Shown one piece after another: positions 33,448-45,460 of a stretch of 64,000 bases of DNA. The notes below the pieces were generated by a model. The model saw only the letters and a list, made by a program, of their open reading frames with translations. It had not been told where the DNA came from and made no database searches. Positions within the stretch are counted from its first letter, which is position 1. The number at the start of each line of letters is the position of its first letter. Made by a program: the position numbers and the translations under genes. The DNA is from Cephalopachus bancanus. Lineage: Eukaryota; Chordata; Mammalia; Primates; Tarsiidae. The stretch covers positions 310,001 to 374,000 of the forward strand of contig JAPVLO010000045.1 in assembly GCA_027257055.1 (NCBI GenBank), written 5' to 3'.

Positions 33448-35080
33448 GCTGAAAACAGCATAGAGGGAATGGAGGAAGAGGATTGTTCATTGGAGTGAAA
33501 AGTCCTAGATGACTGGTTGAGATGGGAGGATTTGGGATCACTTCATTTGGGCTTCAGGTAATACCAGGATGCAGTGGGGGTCTAGAAGTTTGACGTTTCA
33601 GGAATAAATGTTCAGAACTCTGGTCACCCAATTAGATATATTCAGAGAGCTCGAGTCAGACAAATTTGGTCCCACCACTTAACGGTGGAGTCATTTTGGG
33701 GAGGTTATTTAATCTTTCTAACCCCTGGATTTCTCATTTATAAAATGAGGGTTGGGGTGAGGATCAGACTCAGGGGTCTTCTGTAGGTATGTTTCTGAGC
33801 CCTCCAGCCTAATGGAGTCACTTTTTCTTTAAAAGGTGTCTTAACTGTCATTGCTTTGTTAAACTCTGGTATGTCCATGTGGCTCTTTGAGCTATGGCTG
33901 CTATGTTTTCTAGCTTTGGCCCCCTCCCCTACCCTGGGGAGGTAAATCTCCTCTCTCTCCCTCTCTCTAATTTACTTTCTAAATAAACTATATTTTCCTA
34001 TCTAACAACAACAACAACAACAAAAGGCGACTTAACCAAGGCCTGTTGTATATACTCTGGCTTGTCCCATCTCCCTCCCTCACAGCTCTCAAAATTCTTT
34101 GGGGGATTTTGTTTTCTTCTGATGACCTCTCTTGCTGATTTCCTGCCTCTGCCGAATTTTCAAGCCCCTCCCTGCCCCTTCCCTGCAAAGACTTCACTCC
34201 TGTTATTCCCTCCCCTACTACCTTATTTGCTAGGAAGAGCATCAGTAATGGATGTTGTGTGTTTACTGAAAGTCTGGGTCTAGTTGGGGGTGACTCAAGG
34301 GGGTTTACATTACAGACCAGGCAACAACTTAAAACAGACTATTAGCCATTACCCTCTAATGTTTCTTGCCATTCCATCGGCCATTTGTGTTAATTAGCTA
34401 ATTCTACAAAATCATCCCCAAACTTAGTGATTACAATTCTGTGTATTAGCAATTTAGGGTCCATTGGGGGGCTCTTCTGGTTTCAGCTGGATTCTCATAT
34501 GAATTTTCAATGAATTGTGGGTCAGTTTGCTAATCTTGCTGGAACTTTCTCATATGTCTGGAGTCTTGCCTGGGACCCTTGGGCTCTGGTTCATGTGGAC
34601 TGTCAACCTGCAGAGATGGGCCTGGGCTTTTGACATGGTGAGTGAGTGGGAACAAGCAAGGTCTCTGAAACCAGGACTTGAAGCAATTGGCAGGATCAGC
34701 CCACATTCAAGGGGAGGGGAAATATATTCCATTTTCGAATGGGAGCAGTTGCAACACCATACTACAAAGTGTATGGTTAAAGGAGGAGTGAAGTCTTGTA
34801 TCCATGTTTTGCAACTTACCACACCATTGGTCCCCGCAGGGTCTCATCTATTATCCTGTTGTCTGGTCTTCAGCCTGTCGTCTGAACTGTCTAGATCTCT
34901 TTCCAAATATTATCCTTCTTTCTGTCCTGGGGCCTTCAACTCTTCTTCCTATTTGAAGAAGATTCCAAATTTTTGTAGCTTTATTATGCAGAACATTCAT
35001 TTTTCTTTGTTGACTTTTTTTTTCCTTTCCAATCAAGGTTCACAACTGAAAAGGATCCTAAGTGTGTTTGACTAAAGTAA
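33448..35080. other. Intergenic, unclassified old repeat and MIR
   Basis: MIR (+) near 33645-33790. (AAC)n run at 34003-34024. 34310-34830 resembles an old LTR-type repeat (GTGTTAATTAGCTAATTCTA, CTGCAGAGATGGGCCTGGG) that I cannot name. The 186-residue open frame at 34515-35075 sits in it and has no recognisable domain, so I do not call it a gene. Confidence 0.4.
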
Positions 35081-35170
35081 ATAAGTAGTTCTCAACCAGC
35101 TTGGGCATAAGAGTGACCTGCAAAATTTAAAAAAATTACTAATTACTGGTACCTGGGTTCCAGTTTATAG

Positions 35171-35348
<178 letters not shown>

Positions 35349-35604
35349 CATAATTTGGTAGTTTTTAAAAGATACCCAGGTTGTTCTAATGTGGAGCAAG
35401 GGTTGAAATCTACTGGAATAAATAATACCATGTATCTCTGAGATAAATTTCTTCCCTAAAATATAGACATCTGGAAACTGTTTTTGTTTTTTCTCTAAGT
35501 CAACAGTTTTCTCCTTCCTATTACACTGATAAAGTGTCCAGTGCACTGCAGGTACACACTTAATATAAGCTATCCTTGCCGATACTGTTGCTATCATGGG
35601 CAAT

Positions 35605-35800
35605 ATTATGTGGTGGTGAGGAACAAGAGCTCTGAAGACAGACCACCTCGTCTCTCTCTGCCTCAGTTTTCTCATCTGTAAAATGAGGATAATCAAGATT
35701 TCAATTTCATAAATAGCTACCTATATCATAGGATTGTTGTGAGGATTAAATGCCTAAATGCTTGTACTTAGATCCACTATAAGTGCTCAATAAGTAGTGG
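35605..35800 (+). repeat. MIR SINE
   Basis: GAACAAGAGCTCTGAAGACA, CCTCAGTTTTCTCATCTGTA, GATTGTTGTGAGGATTAAAT and TATAAGTGCTCAATAAG in MIR order. Confidence 0.85.
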
Positions 35801-37210
35801 TTAGTGCGTAATTACTATATCATTCATTTAGTATCCCATTGTTTATTAAGCGCATCCTCAGTCTGCTTTCTTTTTGTTCCAGTTTCTAAGCAAATGTGGT
35901 GTGGTGGCGCTGTTATTCTGGGCTGGATCACGCTGGTGTTGAAAGAATGCAGAAGAGAGATAATCCCATGGCTTGGGGGAGCCCTTAGCTCTGCCAGCTC
36001 TAGATTATTAAGAGCATTAAGAAAATTCTCTGGCATCCTTGAGTCTCCTCTTTCTTTTCCAAGTTGAGTTTTCTTCAGCCCAACATTCATTTTAAGGGGG
36101 GCAGCCTCAAACTTGAGCAATTACTGGAGCAGTGTGTAACTGGCACATTTAGCTCAGTTCAGATGTCCTGGAGACAATAGACATGAGTGAGGATGCCAAA
36201 ATTTGCTGGCATGTACCTCGGCCAGGTGTGAGTGCCAGTCCAGGGGTCACTTAGCAACACGCTGACAGAGGGGGGATAGAGGACATCTTGAAATCACAAA
36301 GCATCAGAGTCAGCAGGACCCTTTGACATCTAGACACACATACACGGAAACAGAATCTAGAAGAATTAAACATATTCGAAGTCACGAAGCGTTGATTGGC
36401 AGAGCTCAGACTAGGGGAATCGTGGAAATTATAACTTGGTTTTTTCCATCCTTGTGTCAGATGTTGTGTTAGGTCTTAATCTTTACTATTTTAGTGATAT
36501 CTTACAACTTCAAGAAGTAGCTCTTACTGGCTCCATTTTGTAGTCGAGAGAATTGAGGCTTAGAGGTGTTATGACCTTAGAGTACATATGTGAGGAGTCA
36601 GGTTATGGAATTGCCTGTAACACTATGAGGATTGTTTAAGGCATTGGAATGACATTAAAAAAAAAAAACCCTATACAATTTCTGTTCACTTGGAATAGAT
36701 TACTTACTTACCTGAGCATGCGGAATAAGTTTATCTCCATGATAGGATTTAGGAAGGCCGAGTTTTTTTTTTTAATTCCCCAAAAATGAAAACTCGAAAA
36801 CCCAAATCTCACTTCAGTTTCCTTTCATCTCATTCACTGAGATGTGAAAATAAATTAGTACTTAATTTAAGGTCTTAATTTCTTGGAAACAATCTTGAAA
36901 GAAACTAAAACTAACCTAAAAGAAACATGACTGACCACTGGATTAATAATCTAGTATGTAATCCTATATTTTAAATAGCCCCTTTGGGTTAGCCCAGTGA
37001 AAATCACATATTTGTAAAATTATAGAGGAAGGACATGGACAACATCTTATAATATCAACCATACAACATTTAGAAACTATAACACTTTTATCATCTTTAT
37101 TATAAACCAATGTGATACTATTATGCAAAATAAGATGGGAAATTTTAAAAATGATGACTCTCCACAGGTCTGATAATATCTCATAAACACAAACATTTAT
37201 ACAATTAGAA
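35801..37210. other. Intergenic, no gene
   Basis: Apart from the MIR at 36450-36610 nothing is recognised. AT-rich from 36,650. Confidence 0.45.
36450..36610 (-). repeat. MIR SINE (minus)
   Basis: CTCCATTTTGTAGTCGAGAG, then TTGAGGCTTAGAGGTGTTA. Confidence 0.6.
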
Positions 37211-37214
37211 TGCT

Positions 37215-37410
37215 GTGTAATAGAGTGGTTAGCATTTTTAGACTTGGTAATCATACTTCCTGAGTTCGAGTTCTGGTGGTACCAATTAACTAGTTGAGTG
37301 ATTTTGTGCAAGTTTACTTAAGCTCCCTGGGCCTGAGTTTCCTTATCTCGAAAAGAGTGATAATAGTAGTATGTACCTCATAGATCGCTTTGTTTTCAGA
37401 TCTGAGTGAC
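37215..37410 (+). repeat. MIR SINE
   Basis: TAGAGTGGTTAGCATTTTTA, GAGTTCGAGTTCTGGTGGTA, CCTGAGTTTCCTTATCTCGA in MIR order. Confidence 0.75.
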
Positions 37411-37626
37411 TTAATATGTTATCTTTTTCCTTGGGCTAGATCCTCTTTACAGGAATCCTCTCACGGTTATTGCCTTATTGCGAGTAATATGGTTTTTTAA
37501 TTAAAGCCACCACTATCCTCTTTTCTGCTCATGTCTTTGTATTACCCTGCCTGGGATTCCCCCTTGGCAACTATCATTTATGACTTGCACGTAGCTGCCA
37601 GTGACTTTGACTGATCTTGCATCGCT

Positions 37627-38079
37627 TTCCTCAATATGAGTGGGTCTCATCCAATCAGGTGAAGGACTGAATAGAACAAAGGACTGAACTTCCCCAGCAA
37701 GAGGGAATTCTGTGGTGGACAGCCAGCCTCAGGCTTGAGCTGCAATGTCAGCTATTCCTGGTTTCCAGCCTAATGGCTCACCCTGCAGATTTTGGATTTG
37801 TCAGCCTCTGTAATCACATGAGCCAATTCCTTAAAAGAAATCTCTCCACGTATAGAGCGCATCCAATTGGTTCTGATGCTCTGGAGAACCCTGACTCATC
37901 TAGAGGTGGCGAGACAATGGGGCATTGGCATTCTCTGCTGCCTTTTCTGGGCTGAGGGCCTTTACCTGACAACTGTGCTCACAGCCCCTTTTCTACAGAG
38001 CTTTTGCATGTGAGAAATAACCTTTTTGTCTCATGCCAGCTTTTCATGTATTTGCTTACTTGGGACATATTAAAAGCAT
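37627..38079 (+). repeat. Copy A of a ~455-bp repeat
   Basis: Matches 40900-41359 throughout: TTCCTCAATATGAGTGGGTC, CCCAGCAAGAGGGAATTCT, GAGAACCCTGACTCATCTAG, CAGAGCTTTTGCATGTGAGA and TTAAAAGCAT. Part of it (CCAATCAGGTGAAGG, TGGTTCTG...CTCTGGAGAACCCTGACT) is a known type of mammalian interspersed repeat that I cannot name. The last ~150 bases are shared by both copies as well. Confidence 0.8.
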
Positions 38080-38735
38080 ATCTGAAAGCATGACTTTCAG
38101 AGTTTTGGCAAATGGGCACCAGCCAACTCTTTGTAGCAAGAGGCTCTGTGGATGGGAAGGCAGGCCCTCTTGTGTCACTCTCACCAGAAGATGGCCATGG
38201 CAGAACCTGCTTGCCCTGAGGTCCCACTTGGGTCACATACCATGGACTGGTGTGTGTGGTCTTTAACCATGTCTGCATCTAGAAGGTTTGAGACTCTACC
38301 ATGCACTTAGCCTCTCCCCCACTCTCCAGGTCCCTGGCCCTACTGAAGGTCAGATAGTGAACTAACAGAAACAGAATTCTCTTCACCATTTGATGTACAA
38401 ACTTGCAGAGTGGGGAGGGGGAAGAGGGTACCAGAAGGAGAAAGGAGATAGACCAAAACCCAACACAACTTTAATAGCAAACAATACAAGTGCTTCTGTA
38501 ACAATCATCTTATTTATGTTGCACCCTCTGAACACCTGGCCATGAACAAGGACAGCGCTAGGCATGAGCCTACGATATGGTATTCCAAGAGGAACCCTGG
38601 AATGAATCCCTCAGGGTGCTGTGTGACTGTCTGTCTAGGACCTCAATAAGAATCTCCAGAAAAATGGCATCTAGACAGTGTGGTAGGTTGGGAAGTGTGG
38701 GTATGTCTTGATCCCAGAAGCATCCCCTAATTTCT
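38080..38735. other. Intergenic, no gene
   Basis: Nothing recognised. It lies between the two related repeat copies. Confidence 0.4.
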
Positions 38736-39048
38736 TTTTTTGTTTGTTTGTTTTTTGGGTTTTTTTTTGAGTTGCAGTCTCATTCTGTCGCCCAGGTTGG
38801 AGTGTAGTGGCATGCTTACCGTCACCGCAGCCTCAGCCTACTGGACTCAGGCAATCCTTCCACCTCAGCCTTCTAAGTAGCTGGAACTACAGGAGCATGC
38901 TACCATGCCCAGCTAATTTTTTGATTTATTGTAGAGACAGGTCTCACCAAGTTGCCCAGGCTGGTCTCGAACTCCTGGGCTCAGGCAATCCTCTCTCCTC
39001 AGCCTCCCAAAGTGCTGGGATTAGAGGCTTGAGCCACTGTGTCCAGCC
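38736..39048 (-). mobile_element. Alu (minus strand)
   Basis: GTTTTTTGGGTTTTTTTTTG tail complement, GTCGCCCAGGTTGGAGTGTA, middle AATTTTTTGATTTATTGTAG, end GAGCCACTGTGTCCAGCC. Confidence 0.9.
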
Positions 39049-39102
39049 TCCCAAATCTTTTAAAAGAGGAGGCTCTAGTTTGCGGTTTACAGGTTTGAAT
39101 TA

Positions 39103-39679
39103 CAAGGGAGACCCAAACCCCCCCAGGATTATATTTTGGAGGGCAGGCCTCTTGTGATACAGGCTTTCCCTGCTAGGAAAGTGTTCTAGAAACCTATCAG
39201 CATCAGTGTTCCAGCTAGTGTCATGAAAGACTGCTTGGCAGCAGTGAATTTTTTTTTTTTTTTTTTTTTACAGATTCTCTCACCACATCTGCCCCTTTCA
39301 TGATGGGTGATTTATGAGTGCACCTACCCACACCACACTGAATGTCCAGAAGTTTTTGACCAAAAGTGGTATGACCCCCGTGTCCCACCCTTCCTCTTTA
39401 GCTGATCTTGCTCCGAGCAACTTTTTTTTTGTTTCCCCAGATGAAAAAAGGGAAACGTTTTGCCAGTGTGGAAGAGGTGAAACAAAAAATGGCAGAAACA
39501 CTAAAAGGCATCAAAATCGACAATTTCAAAAACTGTTTTGAGTAGAGGAAAAAGCATCTCGATAGATGTATTATATCAAACGAGGAGTACTCTGAAGGTG
39601 ACTGAAGTTTAAACGTGTAAGAATAAATATACAATTTTTTATAAATAAATTCCCGTGTTTTTTTTTTGAGTCCTCCTTG
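39103..39679 (+). mobile_element. Internally deleted Tc1/mariner element, copy 1
   Basis: Left end CAAGGGAGACCCAAA and right end ...TTGAGTCCTCCTTG are inverted repeats bounded by TA on each side (39101-39102 and 39680-39681). The 3' half encodes a transposase C-terminus: NVQKFLTKSGM, LADLAPSNFFF and, in another frame, KKGKRFASVEEVKQK. The canonical mariner motif LAPSD has Asn in place of the last catalytic Asp, and there are frameshifts. About 577 bp, half the usual ~1.3 kb, sharing its deletion with the copy at 52782. A 20+ base T-run lies at the deletion point. Non-autonomous. Confidence 0.85.
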
Positions 39680-39859
39680 TATATGAATGAGGTGAAAACA
39701 AACTGTGAGAGTGCTTCTTCCCACAATTCTCCTAACCAGAGAGGGAATCATGAAACATTGTGAACTGTAATATACTCACCATTAATAGTTTTCTTCTGCT
39801 ACAGACATTTTCTGATCTTCTTGTTTTGCTTACCTGCGGGGTATCATAAAGAGGCATCA

Positions 39860-40010
39860 GTAGGGATATATGAGGACCTGTGTTCAAATTTAGATTCTCC
39901 CATATTTGACTACCAAGTTGGATGATGGGGCAAGTCACTTAACTGAAAAGAGGTTTCATCTATGAGATGGGGATATAATGATATTTACATCAGAGATTTT
40001 AAAAATAGCA
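39860..40010 (+). repeat. MIR SINE fragment
   Basis: GACCTGTGTTCAAATTTAGA, GGGGCAAGTCACTTAACTGA, CATCTATGAGATGGGGATA. Confidence 0.65.
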
Positions 40011-40020
40011 TCTTAGGTAG

Positions 40021-40345
<325 letters not shown>

Positions 40346-40471
40346 AAGTAAAGATCCTACCTTGGGATTGATGAAATGATGCCCAGTGCTCCTTTCTGTG
40401 GCCCCCTTGGAGGGTCTCATGATGGCCGTGGTGGTTGGCATCACCACCTTGATGCTTCTTTTCTTACTTTG

Positions 40472-40479
40472 TGAAGAAC

Positions 40480-40516
<37 letters not shown>

Positions 40517-40778
40517 TTGAGATTTTCAAGGCTAATTTTATGTGTCAACTTTGAGAGAAAGAGAGAGAGAGAGATTGAGATTTTCAAGGCTAATTTTATG
40601 TGTCAACTTTGAGGAAAGAGAGAGAGAGATTGAGATTTTCAAGGCTAATTTTATGTGTCAACTTTGAGATAAAGAGAGAGAGAGATTGAGATTTTCAAGG
40701 CTAATTTTATGTGTCAACTTTGAGAGAAAGAGAGAGAGAGAGATTGAGATTTTCAAGGCTAATTTTATGTGTCAATTT
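40472..40778 (+). repeat. Minisatellite, five 55-58 bp units
   Basis: GGCTAATTTTATGTGTCAAC recurs at 40530, 40588, 40643, 40699 and 40757 (spacings 58, 55, 56, 58). Each unit is a variable GA tract, then ATTGAGATTTTCAAGGC, then that block. The first unit carries a longer (GA)n run. The repeated block is the start of the interspersed repeat whose body follows at 40779-41359. Confidence 0.95.
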
Positions 40779-40899
40779 GTCAGGACCATGTCGTCCAGAT
40801 GTGTAGTCAAATATTATTCTGGATGTTCCTGTGAGGGTGCTTTTGGATGAGATTATTATTTTATTTCTATTTAGTGCACTGTGAGTGAAGCAGATTGTC

Positions 40900-41359
40900 T
40901 TCCTCAACATGAGTGGGTCTTATCCAATCAGTTGAAGGCCTGAATAGAAGAAAAGATTGAGTTCCCCCAGCAAGAGGGAATTCTCTGGTGGACGGCCAGC
41001 CTTGGACTTGAACTTCAACATCAGCTCTTTCTGGGTCTCCAGCCTGATGGCCCACCCTGCAGATTTTGAATTTGTCAGCCTCTGACAAATCGCATATGCC
41101 AATTCCTTAGAAGAAATCTCTCAGCGTATAGATGCACATCCGATTGGTTCTGTTGCTCTGGAGAACCCTGACTCATCTAGAGATGATGATGAGACCATGG
41201 GACATCGGCATTCTCTGCTGCCTTTTCTAGGCTGAGGAACTTTACCCGACAACCGAGCTCACAGCCCTTTTTCCACAGAGCTTTTGCATGTGAGAAATAG
41301 CTTTTTTGTCTCATGACCGCTTTTCATTTATTTGCTTACTCTGAATAAATTAAAAGCAT
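40900..41359 (+). repeat. Copy B of a ~455-bp repeat
   Basis: Collinear, same orientation as 37627-38079 with visibly high similarity. It extends farther upstream (GGCTAATTTTATGTGTCAAT at 40757, AAATATTATTCTGGATGTTC) than copy A, giving a fuller element. See copy A for shared blocks. Confidence 0.8.
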
Positions 41360-41399
41360 TAAATAGTGATTATTAGACTGTACTATGTTTAAGTGAATC

Positions 41400-41696
41400 C
41401 TTTTTTTTTCTGAGTCGGAGTCATTCTCTGTGTCTCCGCATTCTAGGCTGGAGTTCAGTGGCACAATCTCAGCTCACCACATCTTTGATCTCCTGGGCTC
41501 AAGGGATCCTCCCACTTCAGCCACCCATGGAGCTAAGACTAAAAGTGTGCGCCACCACTCCCAGCTAATTTTTTTTTTGTAAAGATGAGGTCTTGCTATG
41601 TTGCCCAGGCTGGTCTCCAGTTCCTGGGCTCGAGCAATCCTTTCCTTGGCCTCCTAAAGTGCTGGGATTACAGGTGTGAGCCACTGTTTCTGGTCA
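41400..41696 (-). mobile_element. Older Alu (minus strand, AluJ-like)
   Basis: GAGTCGGAGTCATTCTCTGT, middle TTTTTTTTTGTAAAGATGAG, end GAGCCACTGTTTCTGGTCA. More diverged than the young copies. AGTGAAT flanks. Confidence 0.85.
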
Positions 41697-42830
41697 CAGT
41701 GAATTTTAACTCAGACTAAGACCAAAAACACATACCTACTCCTCTTTTGATGACAAAAATAAATAAATAAATAAAAATGCAACAAAGGCCAGTTTCTACC
41801 AACCACCAACCTAACTCTAAGTACCTACAAGGCAAGCATCGTGATACAATAATACTACTACTAATAATATTAAAAATAGCAGCAGCTACCACTTAGGAGC
41901 CCTTACCAGTCATTGGGCATATACAGGCTCTTTACATATATTATTTCTTAAATGTAATAGATGCTGGAGACCTCACCAAATGCTCTGAGGCATCACAGCA
42001 GGCTTAATTTCCCAAGTCGCAGTGCTTAATTTCTCTCTAGAAATGATATGGAAAGATGGTCTCCAGACATTTTGTATCGTATACTTTCAGTTCTGTTCTG
42101 AGCCTTTCCCCTCCACAATCTTCAAGTGATGAAATAAATGTATATGATCCAGGGAGTTGTGTTTATACAGATCCAGTGGCAGAAAAGGCCATGTGATCAG
42201 GGAATGTGTTATTCTGGGTGGTCAAATATTTTGGTTCTATAGATTTCGCCTAACCATACGTGCCTGAACAATATCAGATAAATTTAATTCAACAAGGTAA
42301 CGTTTAACCCTCGGCCTCTTTGGAATATAATTGCGTTTTGATGATGAGTCATAAACCTCTTTCGGATAACTTCCTGCCTTTGGGTCATGTTTGTGGTCAT
42401 CAGTTCTCATTGTGTTGTATTACTACTTTCTAATCAATAGGATGCTAAATAAATAAGCTGTTATTGCATTACTTGCCACAAGGGAAAAGGGACTGCATTT
42501 GTCCAAAATATCCTTTGTGATCTATTTAAAAGTAATATAAGGTGATGGGGAAAAGGAGTTGGGAAATACACTTTCTTATTTTTTGTTTCCCACCAGCCCC
42601 TGCCAGGATCTCTGAAGGCTTCTGTCCTGGATTTGCTGCCCAGAAAAATGCCTGAGGCAGAATCTGTCTTCTAAATTCACTGGCTTTCCCCGAGAGTGCT
42701 GTTGCCTTTATCGCAAAGGTTTGAATTTTTACCCAGGAAATGCTCTGTGCCTGACCCCTGCAATGACACCAGATATTGGTGTCTCCAGAGTGCTGCCCTG
42801 TGGCCCACCAAATGCAGACAGTGGAGAAAG
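41697..42830. other. Intergenic, no gene
   Basis: (AAAT)n at 41758-41775. 41860-41960 may be an L2/MIR fragment. Nothing else recognised. Confidence 0.4.
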
Positions 42831-43045
42831 GGTTTTGCAAGCAGACTGCTCTAGGTTAGGGGACAAACTAGGTCACTTACCAGCTGGGCGACCCTTAATA
42901 AGTTACTCAACCTCTCTGGACCTCCTTCTTCTTGTCTGTCAAAACATGGTAATAAAATCTATGTTACAGTGCTTGTGGGGAGCAAGTTGAAAAGGTTTAA
43001 TGAGGCCATTCATATAAAATGCTTAGCATGTGGTCTGGAATGATA
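42830..43045 (+). repeat. MIR SINE
   Basis: GTTTTGCAAGCAGACTGCTC, GTCACTTACCAGCTGGGCGA, GTTACTCAACCTCTCTGGAC, and ATGCTTAGCATGTGGTC. Confidence 0.8.
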
Positions 43046-43894
43046 GTTTACAAATGGCAGGTAATTGCTTATAAACCTGTCATCAGCACAGACTTCCCTG
43101 ACCATTGGAGACTCAGACGAAACGCTCTAGAACCTCATATCAAGTTGTGGACAGGTGCAGACATCCCACAATTCTGGCAAATTCCAGAGGCTTCGTCTCA
43201 AGTGGACAATCTGTCTCGTTTCCCCTTCCTTCCCCTCTCACACCCAGGTCACTGGCTTCTGAGTCTGCCTGTGCTGTTTCTGTTTCACTTTGCACCCACA
43301 TGGACGTGAATCCCAGCTCAGGCAAGAGGTTTTACATCATTTCCATACTAACAAAGTAGAATGGTTCTCGTGTTTCAGTACTCATATTTCAGTCCTTTGA
43401 TCTCCATTCTGACCTTCTAATTCAGGAGTTTTCATTCAAGTTTCCTGTAAGGCCAGATCCAAGATGAGAATGTAAGAGGACTCAGCGCGCATGGTCCTGT
43501 GGTTGAATAGTCTCTTCTTGGGCTGCTTTCCAGTTAAGAGTGTGTTCGTTACTCTCCTTAAAGAAGTAACTGCCTTGATCATTTTATAAAGATCGCTATT
43601 CAGCCAATATTGACCAGACCCTCTGCTCAAAACAAGAACAAAACGTGTGTGCATGACTTTACTTTTCCAATTTTAACATTTTTAATAGAAAATTTAAAAC
43701 ACATACAAAAGTAGAGACAATCGGGTAATGAGTTAATGAACACCCATGTACCATCACCCAGCTTGGGGAATTATCAGCTCATGCCTAGTCTCGTTTTGTC
43801 TATACTGTCCCGAGCACACTACCCACCTCCACAGCCCAAATGGATTCTTTTGAGGCAAATCCAGGCAGCAAACGATTCATCCACAACTATTTCT

Positions 43895-44188
43895 TTTTCT
43901 TTTCTTTTTTTGAATTGGAGTCTCACTGTCAACCAGGCTGGAGTGCAGTGGTATACTCATGGCCACCCCAGCGTTGACCTGCTGGGCAACAGCGATTCTT
44001 CTGCCTCAGCCTTCCAAGTAGCCAGAACTACAGGCACGCACTGACATGCCTAGCTAATTTTTGATTTATTGTAGAGATGAGGTCTTGCCAAGTTGCCCAG
44101 GCTGGTCTCGAACCTGCGGGCTCAGGCAATCCTCTAACCTCGGCCTCCCAAAGTGCTGGGATTACAGACTGAGCCACCGAGCCCAGCC
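43895..44188 (-). mobile_element. Young-type Alu (minus strand)
   Basis: GAATTGGAGTCTCACTGTCA, GCGTTGACCTGCTGGGC, CGAACCTGCGGGCTCAGGCA, end GCCACCGAGCCCAGCC. Perfect 13-bp target duplication CACAACTATTTCT at 43882-43894 and 44189-44201. Confidence 0.95.
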
Positions 44189-44310
44189 CACAACTATTTC
44201 TATATGTATATGTAAACAGTAAGAACTCTTAGAAAACCGAAACCACATAACCAATATCACACTTAAAAATGGGCAGCACTCAAATTTCTCTAATTGTATC
44301 ATTTTTCCTT

Positions 44311-44572
44311 AAAAAAAATTTTTTTTTTTTTTGAGTTGGGAGTCTCACTCTGTCGCCCAGACTGGAGTGCAGTGACCGCAGCCTCGCCTGCTGGGCTCTG
44401 GCGTTCTGTAGCCGGAATTACAGGCATGCACTACCACGCCTGGCTAATTTTTTGATTTATTGTAGAGATGAGGTCTCGCTGCCCAGGCGGGTCTCGAACA
44501 CGCGGGCTCAGGCAATCCACTCACCTCAGCCTCCCAAAGGCGCGGGATTACAGGCTGAGCCACTGAGCCCAG
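44311..44572 (-). mobile_element. Young-type Alu (minus strand), with internal deletions
   Basis: Poly-T, GAGTTGGGAGTCTCACTCTG, deleted left arm, CGAACACGCGGGCTCAGGCA, end GCCACTGAGCCCAGC. AAAAAAAATTTTT on both flanks. Confidence 0.9.
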
Positions 44573-44639
44573 CAAAAAAAATTTTTTAAGAATTGTTTTG
44601 TTTCTGTCAGAGTTTAAATAGTCTCTTGAATTTCTATTT

Positions 44640-44920
44640 TTCTTTTTCTTTTTTTGAATTGGGGTCTCACTCTATAGTCCAGGTTGGAGTGCAGTAGTGT
44701 GATCATGGTTCACCACAGACTTGAACCCCTGGGCTCAGGTAATCCTTCCACCTCAGCTTCCCAAGTTGCTGGGACCATAGGCGTGCACCACCATACCAGG
44801 CTAATTTATTTTATTTTGTTTTTTGTCTATGCTGATCTTGAATTCCTGGGCTCAAGGAATCCTCCTGTGTTGGCCTACCAAAGTGTTGGGATTACAGGTG
44901 TGAGCAAACATGTCTGACCT
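44640..44920 (-). mobile_element. Older Alu (minus strand)
   Basis: GAATTGGGGTCTCACTCTAT, GATCATGGTTCACCACAGAC, end GTGAGCAAACATGTCTGACC. More diverged than its two left neighbours. Confidence 0.85.
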
Positions 44921-45460
44921 TCAATTTCTTTTAATATACAGGTCCCCAAGTTTATATATGGAAGAAACACTCATTTCTCCTATAGTTTCTCACATTTTTA
45001 ATTTTGCTAATTAGCCCCAGAGTGTCATTTCATCTGAAACCTGTTTCTCTGACCAGTATTTCCTATAAATTCTAGACTTTAGAATCAGAAGTTTGATCCG
45101 ATTCAAGTCCAATTTTTTCATCAATAATTCTTCTGAGTAATATCGTACACTTCTTTTAGGAGGCATGTGATGACCAGTTACCCATATGTGATGCAGCAGC
45201 CATTGATGATCTTTGCTTAGACCTGTTGGTTCAGTAGGGGTTATATAATGGTAATATTCTATCATTCCTTCAGTGATTATTTGGAAGACTTTCATAAAGA
45301 AAAAACTTTCCTTAAAAACTATTTGGCTACCCTGACATATGGTTTATACAGCAAGGGCAGATCAATCCTTGATTCTTGCCCTTTGTTAACATGTTTTCAG
45401 GAGAAGTTGGTTCCCTGGAATTCCCTAAAGGTGGCCAATGAGTATTTGTAGTTGAGCATA

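Larger units (their letters stand above)
43646..45460 (-). repeat. Ancient L1M-type fragment, broken by three Alus
   Basis: ATACAAAAGTAGAGACAATC, CCATGTACCATCACCCAGCT before the Alus, and CTGACCAGTATTTCCTATAA, GATTCAAGTCCAATTTTTTC, TCTTTTAGGAGGCATGTGAT after them, follow a known ancient L1 3'-end-type order. Family assignment is from memory and tentative. 47035-47290 (TCTAGAGTTGGTTTGATTTG to TCTATAAAAGGAAC) looks like a further piece. Confidence 0.5.

Noticed and set aside
34515..35075. 186-codon open frame, the longest intergenic one after exon 4's
   Set aside because: No recognisable domain or homologue, no promoter or splice context, and it lies in an old repeat-like stretch.
40472..40778. 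CRISPR-like regular spacing
   Set aside because: The repeats abut without unique spacers and the genome is vertebrate. It is a minisatellite.
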